DNA of 64,000 nt, taken from NCBI RefSeq assembly GCF_002877365.1, contig NZ_MCWZ01000299.1, positions 1 to 64,000 on the forward strand, written 5' to 3'. Below are positions 18,104-28,551 of the stretch, piece by piece (within the stretch, counting starts at the first letter, position 1; each line of letters opens with the position of its first letter). The notes beneath the pieces are model-generated. The model was given only the letters and a program-made list of their open reading frames with translations, made no database searches and was not told the origin of the DNA. The DNA is from Vibrio sp. 10N.261.55.A7 (GTDB lineage Bacteria > Pseudomonadota > Gammaproteobacteria > Enterobacterales > Vibrionaceae). A program made the position numbers and the translations under genes.

Positions 18104-20767
18104 TTAAGCGTATTGTGGGTTTGTTTTTTCAGTGTCGATACCGAATTTAGCAATGGCTTCAACTACCACTGACTTCTCAATATCACCACGTTTAGCCAAT
18201 TCAGTTAGCGCTGCAACCACTACGTAGCCAGCATTCACTTCGAAGTGACGACGAAGGTTTTCACGGCTATCTGAACGACCGAAACCATCGGTACCAAGTA
18301 CTTTGTAAGACTCGCTTGGCATGTACGCACGTACTTGCTCTGCGTAGTTCTTCATGTAGTCAGTCACTGCGATAGCAGGTTCGTTACCAAGAACAGTTGT
18401 GATGTACGGTACTTTCTCTTCCGCTTCTGGGTGAAGCATGTTGTCACGCTCTACCGCTTGGCCGTCACGAGTTAGTTCGTTGAACGACGTTACAGAGAAT
18501 ACGTCAGAGGCTACGCCGTACTCTTCGCTTAGAATTTCAGCTGCTTTACGCGCTTCGTTCATGATAGTACCAGAGCTCATTAGTTGAACTTTGCCCTTGC
18601 TACCTGCGTGAGATTCAAGCTTGTAAATACCCTTACGAATGCCTTCTTCAGCGCCTTCTGGCATTGCTGGCATTGCGTAGTTCTCGTTCATTACTGTTAG
18701 GTAGTAGTAAACGTTCTCTTGCTCAGGACCGTACATGCGACGAATACCGTCTTGCATGATGACCGCTAGCTCGTAAGCAAACGTTGGGTCGTAAGAGATA
18801 CAGTTAGGGATCGTGTTCGCTTGAATGTGCGAGTGACCATCTTCGTGCTGCAGACCTTCACCGTTCAGCGTTGTACGACCTGCTGTCGCACCTAGTAGGA
18901 AGCCACGAGCTTGTTGGTCGCCTGCTAGCCATGCCATGTCACCAATACGTTGGAAACCGAACATTGAGTAGTAGATGTAGAACGGGATCATCGGTAGGTC
19001 GTTCGTGCTGTATGAAGTTGCCGCTGCAACCCATGACGCCATAGAACCTAATTCGTTGATACCTTCTTGAAGAACTTGACCAGACGTTGCTTCTTTGTAG
19101 TAAGAAACGATGCCTTTATCTTCAGGTGTGTATTCTTGACCGTGTGGGTTGTAGATACCAACCTGACGGAACAGACCTTCCATACCGAATGTACGTGCTT
19201 CATCACAGATGATAGGAACGATGTTCTTACCAATGTTCTTGTCTTTAAGCAGGATGTTCAGTGTACGTACATACGCCATAGTCGTTGAGATTTCACGCTT
19301 TTGAGCGCCAAGTAGCGGAGCAAATTCTTCTAGCTCTGGTACTTTGAATTCTTGAGTGAACTTAGGAATACGTTTCGGTGTGTAACCTTGTAGCGCTTTA
19401 CGACGCGCGTGAAGGTATTCGTATTCTGCAGAGCCTTCTTCAAGCGTCAGGTAAGGCAGCTCGGTAATTTTCTCGTTCGTTAGAAGATCTTGAAGACCTA
19501 GACGATCACGTAGGTATTGCACGTGAGTCATGTCCATCTTCTTAACGCCGTGCGCAATGTTCTTACCTTCTGCCGCTTCGCCCATGCCGTAACCTTTAAC
19601 AGTCTTAGCTAGGATTACGGTTGGCTTGCCACCGGTTTCTTTTGCATTGTTGAATGCAGCGAACAGTTTAGAAGAATCGTGACCACCACGCTTAAGCGCG
19701 AAGATTTCGTCATCAGTCATGTCAGCAACAAGAGCCGCTGTTTCAGGGTACTTACCAAAGAAGTGCTCACGTACGTATGCGCCATCTTTAGATTTGAATG
19801 TTTGGTAGTCACCGTCGATAGTTTCGTTCATTAATTGAAGAAGCTTACCTGTCGTGTCTTTAGCCAGTAGAGAATCCCAGTTGCTACCCCAGATAACTTT
19901 AACAACGTTCCAACCTGCACCTTTAAATAGGCCTTCAAGTTCTTGGATGATGCTACCGTTACCCATTACAGGTCCGTCTAGGCGCTGTAGGTTACAGTTG
20001 ATTAGGAAACATAGGTTGTCTAGCTTTTCACGCGCGGCGAAAGAGATAGCACCACGTGATTCAGGCTCATCCATCTCACCGTCACCTAGGAACGCGTATA
20101 CGCGTTGAGCGTTAGTCTCTTTCAGACCACGACCTTCTAGATACTTTAGGAAACGCGCTTGATAGATAGCCGAAATAGGACCTAGACCCATAGAAACTGT
20201 AGGGAACTGCCAGAATTCAGGCATCAGTTTAGGGTGTGGGTAAGAAGGAACACCTTTACCATCCACTTCTTGACGGAAGTTATCTAACTGCTCTTCAGTT
20301 AGACGACCTTCAACGAAAGCACGAGAATAGATACCAGGAGAGATATGACCTTGGTAGTAAACCAAATCGCCACCGTCCGTCTCATTTGGAGCGCGGAAGA
20401 AGTGGTTGAAACAGACTTCGTAGAACGACGCTGCAGACTGGTAAGAAGCCATGTGACCACCAAGGTCCAGGTCTTTCTTAGAAGCACGCAATACGATCAT
20501 GATTGCGTTCCAGCGAATGATTGAACGAATACGACGTTCAAGAGTTACGTCACCTGGATAGGCTGGCTCTTGTGCTGCTGGGATTGTGTTGATGTAGTTT
20601 GTGTTGATGCCTGTTGGCATATCTACACCATCTAAACGTGCTTTGTCTAAAACTTGCTCTAGTAAAAACTGAGCGCGTTCTACACCTTCTTCACGAACAA
20701 CTGATTCAAGTGCTTCTAGCCAATCTTGAGTTTCCAGTGCGTCTACGTCATGCTTCATGTCAGACAT
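18104..20767 (-). CDS. aceE: Pyruvate dehydrogenase E1, homodimeric type
   Basis: Thiamine diphosphate enzyme that decarboxylates pyruvate and reductively acetylates E2 lipoate. The 887 residues match the E. coli AceE size. Recognisable are the N-terminal DVDALETQDWLEALESV, the ThDP-binding region GDGEMDEPESRGA...NCNLQRLDGPV, and the C-terminal GTDGFGRSDSRENLRRHFEV. It is the second gene of pdhR-aceE-aceF, starting 53 bp after the pdhR stop. Confidence 0.98.
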   Translation of the reverse strand: MSDMKHDVDALETQDWLEALESVVREEGVERAQFLLEQVLDKARLDGVDMPTGINTNYINTIPAAQEPAYPGDVTLERRIRSIIRWNAIMIVLRASKKDLDLGGHMASYQSAASFYEVCFNHFFRAPNETDGGDLVYYQGHISPGIYSRAFVEGRLTEEQLDNFRQEVDGKGVPSYPHPKLMPEFWQFPTVSMGLGPISAIYQARFLKYLEGRGLKETNAQRVYAFLGDGEMDEPESRGAISFAAREKLDNLCFLINCNLQRLDGPVMGNGSIIQELEGLFKGAGWNVVKVIWGSNWDSLLAKDTTGKLLQLMNETIDGDYQTFKSKDGAYVREHFFGKYPETAALVADMTDDEIFALKRGGHDSSKLFAAFNNAKETGGKPTVILAKTVKGYGMGEAAEGKNIAHGVKKMDMTHVQYLRDRLGLQDLLTNEKITELPYLTLEEGSAEYEYLHARRKALQGYTPKRIPKFTQEFKVPELEEFAPLLGAQKREISTTMAYVRTLNILLKDKNIGKNIVPIICDEARTFGMEGLFRQVGIYNPHGQEYTPEDKGIVSYYKEATSGQVLQEGINELGSMASWVAAATSYSTNDLPMIPFYIYYSMFGFQRIGDMAWLAGDQQARGFLLGATAGRTTLNGEGLQHEDGHSHIQANTIPNCISYDPTFAYELAVIMQDGIRRMYGPEQENVYYYLTVMNENYAMPAMPEGAEEGIRKGIYKLESHAGSKGKVQLMSSGTIMNEARKAAEILSEEYGVASDVFSVTSFNELTRDGQAVERDNMLHPEAEEKVPYITTVLGNEPAIAVTDYMKNYAEQVRAYMPSESYKVLGTDGFGRSDSRENLRRHFEVNAGYVVVAALTELAKRGDIEKSVVVEAIAKFGIDTEKTNPQYA

Positions 20768-20820
20768 GGCGATCTATCCTTCTATTGGTTGGATTTTAGA
20801 TAAACAGTCAAAGAGCCGTA

Positions 20821-21591
20821 CTAAGACGACTCTTTGCCTTGTTGAATTCGGCGTAAAGAACGTTCTCTTCGAGATTCCTCACGCGTTAAATCCAACAATG
20901 TTTCTTCAATATAAGCTAAATGTGAGTGTGACATTTCACGCGCCTTTTCAGGCTGACCCGAAACGATCGCATCCACAATATTCGCTCTGTGTTTGCTTAC
21001 TTTTTCAACCACGTCTTCGCGGCGATGTAACAACTTTAAATTCTGTAAAATGTTTTGCTCTAGCAATGGAGCAAGGCTACGAACAATGTGCAGCAATACG
21101 ACATTGTGAGCCGCTTCAGTCAGTGCCACGAGGAACTTCATGACCGCACTGGCTTCTGCTTCAATATTCTTTTCTTTTTGCTCTTCACCGATGTTGGCTA
21201 AGCATCCTTGGATGCGGGCAAAATCTTCTTCTGTCCCACGCAATGCCGCAAAGTAGGCAGAAATGCCTTCCATTGCATGACGTGATTCAAGCAGGTCTAG
21301 CTGAGTTTCTGAATGGCTAGATAATAAATTTAGCAGAGGATCAGAAAAACTCTTCCAAATGCTCTCACTGACGAACGTTCCGCCACCTTGGCGACGCGTT
21401 AATAATTTTTTTGCTTCAAGGCGCTGAATAGCTTCTCTAACCGACGGACGTGACACGTCGAACTGCTTCGCTAACTCGCGCTCTGGCGGTAATTGCTGAC
21501 CGGGTGCTAGGGTGCCTTCCACTATCAATTGTTCGAGCTCCTGCTCAATAACATCAGATAATTTAGGCTGACGAATCCTTTGATAAGCCAT
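20821..21591 (-). CDS. pdhR: Pyruvate dehydrogenase complex repressor PdhR
   Basis: GntR-family (FadR subgroup) repressor relieved by pyruvate. The N-terminal winged helix contains [11 protein letters not shown] and [17 protein letters not shown], followed by RRQGGGTFV. The C-terminal FCD effector domain includes [21 protein letters not shown] chose the ATG at 21591 ([17 protein letters not shown], as in E. coli), giving 256 residues. A longer start at 21633 would place a PdhR operator inside the coding region. It heads the aceEF operon and is probably autoregulated through two operators upstream. Confidence 0.95.
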   Translation of the reverse strand: MAYQRIRQPKLSDVIEQELEQLIVEGTLAPGQQLPPERELAKQFDVSRPSVREAIQRLEAKKLLTRRQGGGTFVSESIWKSFSDPLLNLLSSHSETQLDLLESRHAMEGISAYFAALRGTEEDFARIQGCLANIGEEQKEKNIEAEASAVMKFLVALTEAAHNVVLLHIVRSLAPLLEQNILQNLKLLHRREDVVEKVSKHRANIVDAIVSGQPEKAREMSHSHLAYIEETLLDLTREESRRERSLRRIQQGKESS

Positions 21592-21618
21592 ATCGATTGC
21601 TCTTCCCACTCCAGCGTA

Positions 21619-21635
21619 AATTGGTAATACCAATT
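21619..21635. promoter_or_regulatory. PdhR operator 1
   Basis: AATTGGTAATACCAATT is a perfect 7-bp inverted repeat around 3 bases. It matches the E. coli PdhR consensus (ATTGGT-N3-ACCAAT) and lies 28 bp upstream of the pdhR ATG. Confidence 0.85.
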
Positions 21636-21687
21636 ATTTGATGGGCAGAAAATTAACATATCCAAATCAACTCTGTCCAGTGAAATA

Positions 21688-21701
21688 TTGACTCAAATCA
21701 A
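21688..21701. promoter_or_regulatory. FNR-like box with one mismatch
   Basis: TTGACTCAAATCAA has one mismatch to the FNR consensus TTGAT-N4-ATCAA and lies between the two PdhR operators. It could mediate anaerobic repression of PDH, as in E. coli. Confidence 0.4.
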
Positions 21702-21766
21702 GGAACAGTGCCGAATCTAACAAAACGATAACTTAATTTATTTATTCACAAATAGTTAATAAACAA

Positions 21767-21783
21767 AATTGGTCATACCAATT
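21767..21783. promoter_or_regulatory. PdhR operator 2
   Basis: AATTGGTCATACCAATT is a second perfect PdhR palindrome. Its centre is 148 bp from that of operator 1. Confidence 0.8.
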
Positions 21784-21847
21784 ACAAAGAGGACACAAAC
21801 CCACCTGACCTTAATATCATTTAAACTATTGATTTAACGAAATTAAA

Positions 21848-21861
21848 TTGATTAAGATCAA
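21848..21861. promoter_or_regulatory. FNR box upstream of pdhR
   Basis: TTGATTAAGATCAA fits the FNR consensus TTGAT-N4-ATCAA exactly. It lies 257 bp upstream of the pdhR ATG, in the 345-bp spacer that also holds two PdhR operators and the recJ terminator. Confidence 0.55.
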
Positions 21862-21898
21862 GAAATAATCACGATAAGTGTAGATAAAAAGTGAAGAT

Positions 21899-21920
21899 AG
21901 AGCCTTAGAGTTAAGGCTCT
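21899..21920 (-). terminator. Terminator hairpin after recJ
   Basis: A 9-bp stem (AGAGCCTTA / TAAGGCTCT) with a 4-base loop lies 17 bp past the recJ stop. The T run is distant, so termination may be imperfect. Confidence 0.6.
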
Positions 21921-21936
21921 ACATAAGATAGAAATG

Positions 21937-23676
21937 TTAAATTGTGTCGAGGTGTTCAATCATAAGCTGAAGCGATTGATTGCCTCTGAACTCATTGATA
22001 TCAAGTTTAAAAGCGACTCGCGCTTTTTTGGTCGACGCATCAGGCCAGCGTCGAAGGTCAACGTTAAAAGCAATACCATCCACCATGATATTGGTCGGGT
22101 GACCTTTATGAAGAGGTTCTAACATCAGTTTTAAGTGCTTCTCTCCGACCAACTTCTGATGAAGTATCTTAAATTCGCCGTCAAAAATTGGCTCAGGGAA
22201 GGCTTGTCCCCACGGGCCGCCAGCGCGAAGTAACTCGGCCGTGTGCATCGAAAATTGCTCAGGGGTTAACTCACCATCCGATAAAATCACCCCCTTGAGT
22301 GCATTATCATCAAGCTCTTGTCTCACCACCTGATCGAACAAGGCAGAGAATTTCTCAAAGTCAGACTCTTTAATACTTAGCCCTGCTGCCATAGCGTGCC
22401 CGCCAAACTTCGCAATGAGTCCGGGATTTTGAGTATCGATTCGATCGAGTGCATCTCTCATGTGAAGCCCGGGAATAGAGCGACACGATCCTTTGATCAT
22501 ACCTTCGCCCCCATCTGCGAATGCAATGACGGGGCGATGGAACTTCTCTTTGATACGAGAGGCCAAAATACCAATCACACCTTGGTGCCAGTCTCGTTGA
22601 AACATAACAAGGCCGTGTGGCAGCTCTGAATTATCACCAAATTGAAGTCGTTCGCATAAAGCCATCGCTTCTTGCTTCATGCCTTCTTCAATCTCTTTAC
22701 GTGTCTGATTCAAGCCATCGAGTTCACTTGCCATGCGTCGTGCGGCATGGATGTTATTGCTCATTAAGAGTTCAACACCAAATGACATGTCGTCTAGCCG
22801 CCCTGCCGCATTAATTCTAGGGCCAAGTGCAAAACCAAAGTCAGTGGCGACCAATCGATGAGCATCCTTTTTGGCCACTTCTATCAATGCTTGAATACCC
22901 GGTCTCGCTTTGCCAGCCCGGATCCGCTGCAATCCTTGATGCACTAAGATGCGGTTGTTTTCATCCAAAGCAACGACATCGGCAACCGTGCCAAGAGCAA
23001 CCAAGTCAATCAATTCCATTAGCTTGGGTTCAGCCATGTGATTGGCACTAAACCACCCGACTTTTCTCATGTGCACGCATAACGCCATCATAAGATAAAA
23101 GGCAACACCGACACCGGCTAACGATTTAGAGGGGAAGTCACAAGATTCTAGATTAGGGTTGACCATCGCATCCGCAATAGGAAGCTCATTTCCCGGTAAG
23201 TGGTGATCCGTGACTAAGACTTGTAAGCCTTTCTCTTTCGCATAGCGAACGCCATCAATAGAAGAGACACCGTTGTCGACCGTCATAATGACTTCTGCGC
23301 CCAGAGCAATCGCTTGATCCACAACCTCAGGGCTTAAGCCATAACCATCTTCAAAACGATTCGGCACAAGGTAATCAACATTGCTACTGCCTAGCATTCT
23401 CAGCGCCAGAACAGACAGTGCTGAACTGGTTGCCCCATCGGCATCAAAGTCTCCGACAATGATGATGCGTTGGTTCTTGCTTACCGCATCAAATAGAAGT
23501 TCAACGGCTTGTTGAATACCATCTAACTCTTGATACGAGTGCAATGCTCGAGATGCCTTATCTAGCTGTGCGGCAGATTCAATACCACGATTGATGTACA
23601 CTCGCTTTAACAGCGGATCAATTGGCTCATCAAGAAGGGAGAGATCAACATCGGGACGACGAAGAATTTCTATCAT
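21937..23676 (-). CDS. recJ: Single-stranded-DNA-specific exonuclease RecJ
   Basis: 5'-3' ssDNA exonuclease of the DHH phosphoesterase superfamily, used in RecF recombination and mismatch repair. The 579 residues contain VGDFDADGATSSAL (motif I), VTDHHLPG (the DHH motif) and the C-terminal DHHA1 nucleotide-binding part with KFGGHAMAAGLS. It follows dsbC in the xerD-dsbC-recJ order, also seen in E. coli, after a 94-bp gap containing a hairpin. Confidence 0.97.
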   Translation of the reverse strand: MIEILRRPDVDLSLLDEPIDPLLKRVYINRGIESAAQLDKASRALHSYQELDGIQQAVELLFDAVSKNQRIIIVGDFDADGATSSALSVLALRMLGSSNVDYLVPNRFEDGYGLSPEVVDQAIALGAEVIMTVDNGVSSIDGVRYAKEKGLQVLVTDHHLPGNELPIADAMVNPNLESCDFPSKSLAGVGVAFYLMMALCVHMRKVGWFSANHMAEPKLMELIDLVALGTVADVVALDENNRILVHQGLQRIRAGKARPGIQALIEVAKKDAHRLVATDFGFALGPRINAAGRLDDMSFGVELLMSNNIHAARRMASELDGLNQTRKEIEEGMKQEAMALCERLQFGDNSELPHGLVMFQRDWHQGVIGILASRIKEKFHRPVIAFADGGEGMIKGSCRSIPGLHMRDALDRIDTQNPGLIAKFGGHAMAAGLSIKESDFEKFSALFDQVVRQELDDNALKGVILSDGELTPEQFSMHTAELLRAGGPWGQAFPEPIFDGEFKILHQKLVGEKHLKLMLEPLHKGHPTNIMVDGIAFNVDLRRWPDASTKKARVAFKLDINEFRGNQSLQLMIEHLDTI

Positions 23677-23688
23677 AGATATATACTT

Positions 23689-23710
23689 AGCAGGTGCACT
23701 TACACCTGCT
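23689..23710. other. Hairpin between dsbC and recJ
   Basis: A perfect 8-bp inverted repeat (AGCAGGTG / CACCTGCT) with a 6-base loop lies 13 bp before the recJ ATG. There is no T run, so it may affect recJ translation or mRNA processing rather than terminate. Confidence 0.4.
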
Positions 23711-23770
23711 CCTAGTTTTAGTTGAGATTATTTAACTTGTTGCGGAACACACCATAGTAACAACGAGTGT

Positions 23771-24583
23771 TTACTGAACTGCAAGTTGCTCTAACAGTCG
23801 CTCCGGTGGTAAATACCCACCAATCATTTCGCCACTTGGTAAGAAAATGGATGGTGTACCACTGATACCGAGAGATTGACCAAGCGTATAGTCTTTCATG
23901 ACTGTCTCTAAGCATTGTGCGATATTCTCACCGGCTTCAGGAAGCTTGCGATTGATTTTTGCTTGATGCATTGCATCTTGTGGATCGGCGGAACACCAGA
24001 TGGCAGCCATTTGCTCGCCCACATCAGATTGTGGTCCTTTGCGTGGGTAAGCCATATAACGAACGGTAATACCCAGCTCATTGTAATCATTCATTTGGTT
24101 ATGAAGGCGCACACAGTAGCCACACGTGATGTCGGTAAAGATCGTCACCACGTACTTTTCGTCATCCGCTTTATATTCGATCACATCATCGCTCATTGAA
24201 GCAATGCGCTCTGCATTCATCGGCGCCTGACGCTTAGCTAAGACATCTTCGTAGCCACCGCCTTCGGTATGACGATACAAAGTACCTGACATGAAGAGTT
24301 CACCATCGACTGACGAATACAAAATTCCACCACTGGTTTGAACTTCATAAAGCCCTTCGATCCCTGTCGGCAGGACATCAATAACAGTCAACTTCAGTTT
24401 GGCAAAGTTTGCCTCCAGTTGCTGTTTAGACGCTTCGCTTAAGCCTGAAGAATCCATCGTATTCACATCCGAAGATTCACTTTGAATGGCTGCTGTTTCT
24501 TCAACCTTTTCGGTCTCTTCAGCATTGCACGCCACAATAAACAGTGGCAGTAGGAATATAGACAGTCGGCGTAATACGCTCAT
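23771..24583 (-). CDS. dsbC: Disulfide isomerase DsbC, with lipoprotein-type signal
   Basis: Periplasmic isomerase that reshuffles wrong disulfides and is kept reduced by DsbD. The 270 residues have a dimerisation domain (about 50-115) and a thioredoxin fold with active site C154-G-Y-C157, a second pair C197/C224 and the cis-proline motif GTPSIFLP (P244). The start at 24583 (MSVLRRLSIFLLPLFIVAC) avoids an unrelated 57-residue upstream extension. The signal ends in IVAC-N, a good lipobox (C19), so the enzyme may be membrane-anchored, unlike soluble E. coli DsbC. Confidence 0.93.
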   Translation of the reverse strand: MSVLRRLSIFLLPLFIVACNAEETEKVEETAAIQSESSDVNTMDSSGLSEASKQQLEANFAKLKLTVIDVLPTGIEGLYEVQTSGGILYSSVDGELFMSGTLYRHTEGGGYEDVLAKRQAPMNAERIASMSDDVIEYKADDEKYVVTIFTDITCGYCVRLHNQMNDYNELGITVRYMAYPRKGPQSDVGEQMAAIWCSADPQDAMHQAKINRKLPEAGENIAQCLETVMKDYTLGQSLGISGTPSIFLPSGEMIGGYLPPERLLEQLAVQ

Positions 24584-24599
24584 TAAAATCACCTTTAAA

Positions 24600-25562
24600 T
24601 TAAGCCCTTGGATGGTGCTCACTATGAATTTGTTTAAGTCTTTCAGTGGCGACGTGAGTATAAATCTGTGTCGTTGATAAGTCACTGTGCCCCAATAACA
24701 TTTGCACAACTCGTAAATCGGCCCCGTAATTGAGCAAGTGAGTGGCAAACGCATGTCTTAGTACGTGTGGAGAGAGAAGCTCCGTGTCAATCTCAGCAAT
24801 GACGGCATAATGTTTTATCCTATGCCAGAACGTTTGACGCGTCATCTGCCTTGCTCTTTTACTTGGGAAGACCACATCCGAGGTTTTCTCTCCCAATAGA
24901 CTAGACCTTCCTTGCTCCATGAAAGTTTCAATCCAGTCGACGGCATTTTCCCCCATTGGAACCAAACGCTCTTTTCCACCTTTACCCGTAACTCGAACCA
25001 CGCCTTGACGAAGGCTGATGTTCTCCATGGTTAAACTGACTAACTCTGTAACACGCAAGCCTGTCGCGTAAAGCAGTTCTAACATCGCTTTATCACGAAG
25101 CTCGAGCGGATCATTAGGATCAGGGGCATCCAACAAGGCTTCTACTTGATCTTCCGATAAATCTTTCGGCAATCGCTGAGGCAGTTTAGGACTGATCAAC
25201 AACGCACTTGGGTCATCTGCTCGAATTTTTTCGCGATGCAGATATTGAAATAGACGGCGAATGGCCGACAACATTCTTGCTCGGGATGTCTGTTTATACT
25301 CTTTATCCACCAACCACGTTTGGTATTCTTGTAAGCCCGATAAGCTGATCGCATTTAAGCGATAATGGTTCTCTGACATCCATAAAACCAGTTTCTGAAG
25401 ATCATTGCGATACGAGGCCAGCGTATTTTCCGATAAACCACGCTCCATCCACATCGTATCTAAGAACTGCTCCAGTATGGCTTGCTCTGGCGAAACCTTT
25501 TCTTGTTTATGCTCTGTATCACCCTGTTCAGGCGGCGCTATTTTCGACACGGGAAACCTCAT
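24600..25562 (-). CDS. xerD: Site-specific tyrosine recombinase XerD
   Basis: With XerC resolves chromosome dimers at dif, under FtsK control. The C-terminal catalytic domain has ATGLRVTELV (catalytic Arg), GKGGKERLVP (Lys), SPHVLRHAFATHLL (HxxR), MLLGHSDLSTTQIYTHV (His and the Tyr nucleophile). The 320 residues are about 20 more than E. coli XerD, owing to an N-terminal extension (MRFPVSKIAPPEQGDTEHKQ) of unclear reality. Downstream dsbC starts 16 bp after the stop. It diverges from fldB as in E. coli. Confidence 0.95.
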   Translation of the reverse strand: MRFPVSKIAPPEQGDTEHKQEKVSPEQAILEQFLDTMWMERGLSENTLASYRNDLQKLVLWMSENHYRLNAISLSGLQEYQTWLVDKEYKQTSRARMLSAIRRLFQYLHREKIRADDPSALLISPKLPQRLPKDLSEDQVEALLDAPDPNDPLELRDKAMLELLYATGLRVTELVSLTMENISLRQGVVRVTGKGGKERLVPMGENAVDWIETFMEQGRSSLLGEKTSDVVFPSKRARQMTRQTFWHRIKHYAVIAEIDTELLSPHVLRHAFATHLLNYGADLRVVQMLLGHSDLSTTQIYTHVATERLKQIHSEHHPRA

Positions 25563-25694
25563 TAACTCTAACTCGAACAGGTTATGTGACTGGAGGCACT
25601 AATACCACCAATTTGTCGATTTGATAAAATTCGAACTACATTCTTGGCATATTTATGGTTAAAATCCGTCATCGCTCATCAAAATTAGAACATT

Positions 25695-26216
25695 ATGAAG
25701 ATTGGTTTGTTTTACGGCTCTACAACCTGCTACACCGAAATGGCAGCGGAAAAAATACGCGCTATTATTGGGGAGGAGCTTGTAGATATTCACAATGTCA
25801 AAGAGAGTCCACTCTCATTGATGAGTGACTATGACTTATTGATTCTCGGCATCTCCACTTGGGACTTTGGTGAAATCCAAGAAGATTGGAGTGAGATATG
25901 GCAAAAAATCGCTGGCGTATCGCTAAGCGGCAAGTACGTAGCACTGTTCGGCTTAGGCGATCAAGAAGGCTATGGCGAGTGGTTTCTCGATGCGATGGGT
26001 CTTCTACATGATGAACTGAAGCAGGTTGACGCTAACCTGATTGGCTATTGGCCAAATACTGGCTATGACTTTGAAGCGTCTAAAGCCCTCACCCCAGACG
26101 GCTCTCATTTTGTTGGCCTTGCCTTAGATGAAGACTCTCAATACGAGCTGAGCGACGAACGCATTGCAACATGGGTTGAACAGGTTCTTGTTGAATACCA
26201 AGCCGCTCTCGATTAA
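25695..26216 (+). CDS. fldB: Flavodoxin FldB
   Basis: Long-chain flavodoxin, an FMN electron carrier. The 173 residues begin with the FMN phosphate-binding loop [18 protein letters not shown]. They also include the flavin-stacking loops [12 protein letters not shown] and [13 protein letters not shown]. Its divergence from xerD matches E. coli fldB rather than fldA. Confidence 0.94.
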   Translation: MKIGLFYGSTTCYTEMAAEKIRAIIGEELVDIHNVKESPLSLMSDYDLLILGISTWDFGEIQEDWSEIWQKIAGVSLSGKYVALFGLGDQEGYGEWFLDAMGLLHDELKQVDANLIGYWPNTGYDFEASKALTPDGSHFVGLALDEDSQYELSDERIATWVEQVLVEYQAALD

Positions 26217-26228
26217 TACACAGTAACG

Positions 26229-26777
26229 TTAGTCAGATTCCAACAGTCGGCGTAGCTTTCGCCAATCAAACACCAATCCAGGATCAGTTTTACGCAGCGG
26301 GGCAATGTATTGATGCCCCGTAATTCGACTTGACGTAATTTTGGGGTATTCGTTCATTAGCGCCCGAGTGACACGCTTTAATGCCTGATACTGCTCTTCG
26401 GTGTAGGCCGTGTAGTCATCCCCTTCCAGCTCTATACCTATCGAATACTCATTGCATTTACTGCGCCCAGCATAGCTCGATAACCCCGCATGCCACGCTC
26501 TCTTATTGAAGGGAACAAATTGTATGACTTGCCCTTTTCGATCAATCAGGCAATGCGCAGAGACCCTCATCTCTTTAATGACGTCAAAAAATGGATGTTG
26601 TGATGCATCCAGTTGACCCGTGAAGAACTGCTCAATGTAGTCCCCACCAAATTGGCTGGGTGGCAGACTGATATTATGAATGACCAAAAGAGAAATATCC
26701 GACTCGTCATCACGGCTGTCATGGTGAGGAGATAGAAGGTGCTTTGCATCGCTGTACCAACCTTGCTGAACAATCAT
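26229..26777 (-). CDS. ampD: 1,6-anhydro-N-acetylmuramyl-L-alanine amidase AmpD
   Basis: Cytoplasmic amidase that removes peptide from anhydro-muropeptides in cell-wall recycling. The 182 residues lack a signal peptide. Zinc ligands H34, H155 and D165 and catalytic-region E116 (SIGIELEGDD) and K163 are at the AmpD positions. It is convergent with fldB (12 bp apart) and divergent from nadC, as in E. coli. Confidence 0.95.
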   Translation of the reverse strand: MIVQQGWYSDAKHLLSPHHDSRDDESDISLLVIHNISLPPSQFGGDYIEQFFTGQLDASQHPFFDVIKEMRVSAHCLIDRKGQVIQFVPFNKRAWHAGLSSYAGRSKCNEYSIGIELEGDDYTAYTEEQYQALKRVTRALMNEYPKITSSRITGHQYIAPLRKTDPGLVFDWRKLRRLLESD

Positions 26778-26832
26778 TTTCTCTGCCTTTTTTTAATCCA
26801 TCAAAGCTCTGATTTTATCCATTCCAGTCTGA

Positions 26833-27801
<969 letters not shown>

Positions 27802-27831
27802 TTACTGAACCTCAGTAAATAAATAGAACCC

Positions 27832-27868
27832 AAAAGAGGCTGACTTTATAGGAAGCCTCTTTTTCTTT
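27832..27868 (+). terminator. Terminator after nadC
   Basis: A 10-bp stem (AAAAGAGGCT / AGCCTCTTTT) with a 12-base loop and a long T-rich tail. The rest of the 336-bp spacer to pilA is AT-rich promoter-type sequence in which I could not fix a promoter. Confidence 0.8.
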
Positions 27869-28137
27869 TTAATCACTCGTTCTTATCAACTCAACCTTTC
27901 TTATCAACTTATCCTCAATCCAGAAAATAAACCTTTAGTAGTTCGTCTATCCGAGGGTTAACCGCATTTAAAATTATCTTCTTAATATGCTACTCGTCGA
28001 ATAATTTTGCAGCTCAAATGTAATGCAGTATTAAGTACAACCATTTGACTCGCGCCCAACTCCTACTCACCTATCCATATTCAACAAGTCTACTTAACCT
28101 AGCCGCATCCCTTATATATCGCAAAATGGAGAAAATA

Positions 28138-28545
28138 ATGAAAGCGATCAATAAGAAACAAAAAGGCTTTACGTTAATTGAATTGATGATTGTTGTGGCG
28201 ATCATTGGGGTTTTGTCCGCAATAGCTGTCCCTGCATACAAAGACTATGTAACTAAAAGCGAAGCTGCTTCTGCACTAGCAACAATGAAGTCTCTAATTA
28301 CTCCTGCAGAATTGATTTATCAAGAAGCTGGGGAGATATCTACAGGAATTAACTTAGTAACAGCGCTCGGTATCTCTAGCGGATCGAATACTCTTGGAAC
28401 CATATCAGTCGATGTAAAAGACAAAATTAAATTCACATTCTCTGACAATGCTTTAGCTACTGAAACAATCGAACTAGAACGAACAAACTCGGGGTGGGAG
28501 TGCGCATTTAGTAGCTCAACTGTTGATCTAAAAGGTTGTTCATAA
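28138..28545 (+). CDS. pilA: Type IV major pilin PilA
   Basis: Type IVa pilin subunit. The 135-residue precursor has a short basic leader [10 protein letters not shown] cleaved after G10, then [20 protein letters not shown], the hydrophobic assembly helix with F+1 and E+5. C122 and C134 would form the C-terminal disulfide (D-region). I chose the start at 28138 because GGAG precedes it by 7 bases and it gives a class IVa leader. The variable middle and tail are short. It is the first gene of pilABCD; pilB starts 6 bp later. Confidence 0.95.
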   Translation: MKAINKKQKGFTLIELMIVVAIIGVLSAIAVPAYKDYVTKSEAASALATMKSLITPAELIYQEAGEISTGINLVTALGISSGSNTLGTISVDVKDKIKFTFSDNALATETIELERTNSGWECAFSSSTVDLKGCS

Positions 28546-28551
28546 TAAACC

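Noticed and set aside
24584-24754. N-terminal extension of DsbC
   Set aside because: The extra 57 residues overlap the xerD 3' end, resemble no signal peptide, and the start at 24583 gives a proper signal sequence.
24600-25562. XerD as evidence of a mobile element or integron
   Set aside because: It is the housekeeping dif recombinase in its usual place next to dsbC, recJ and fldB; no attachment site or cassette is seen.
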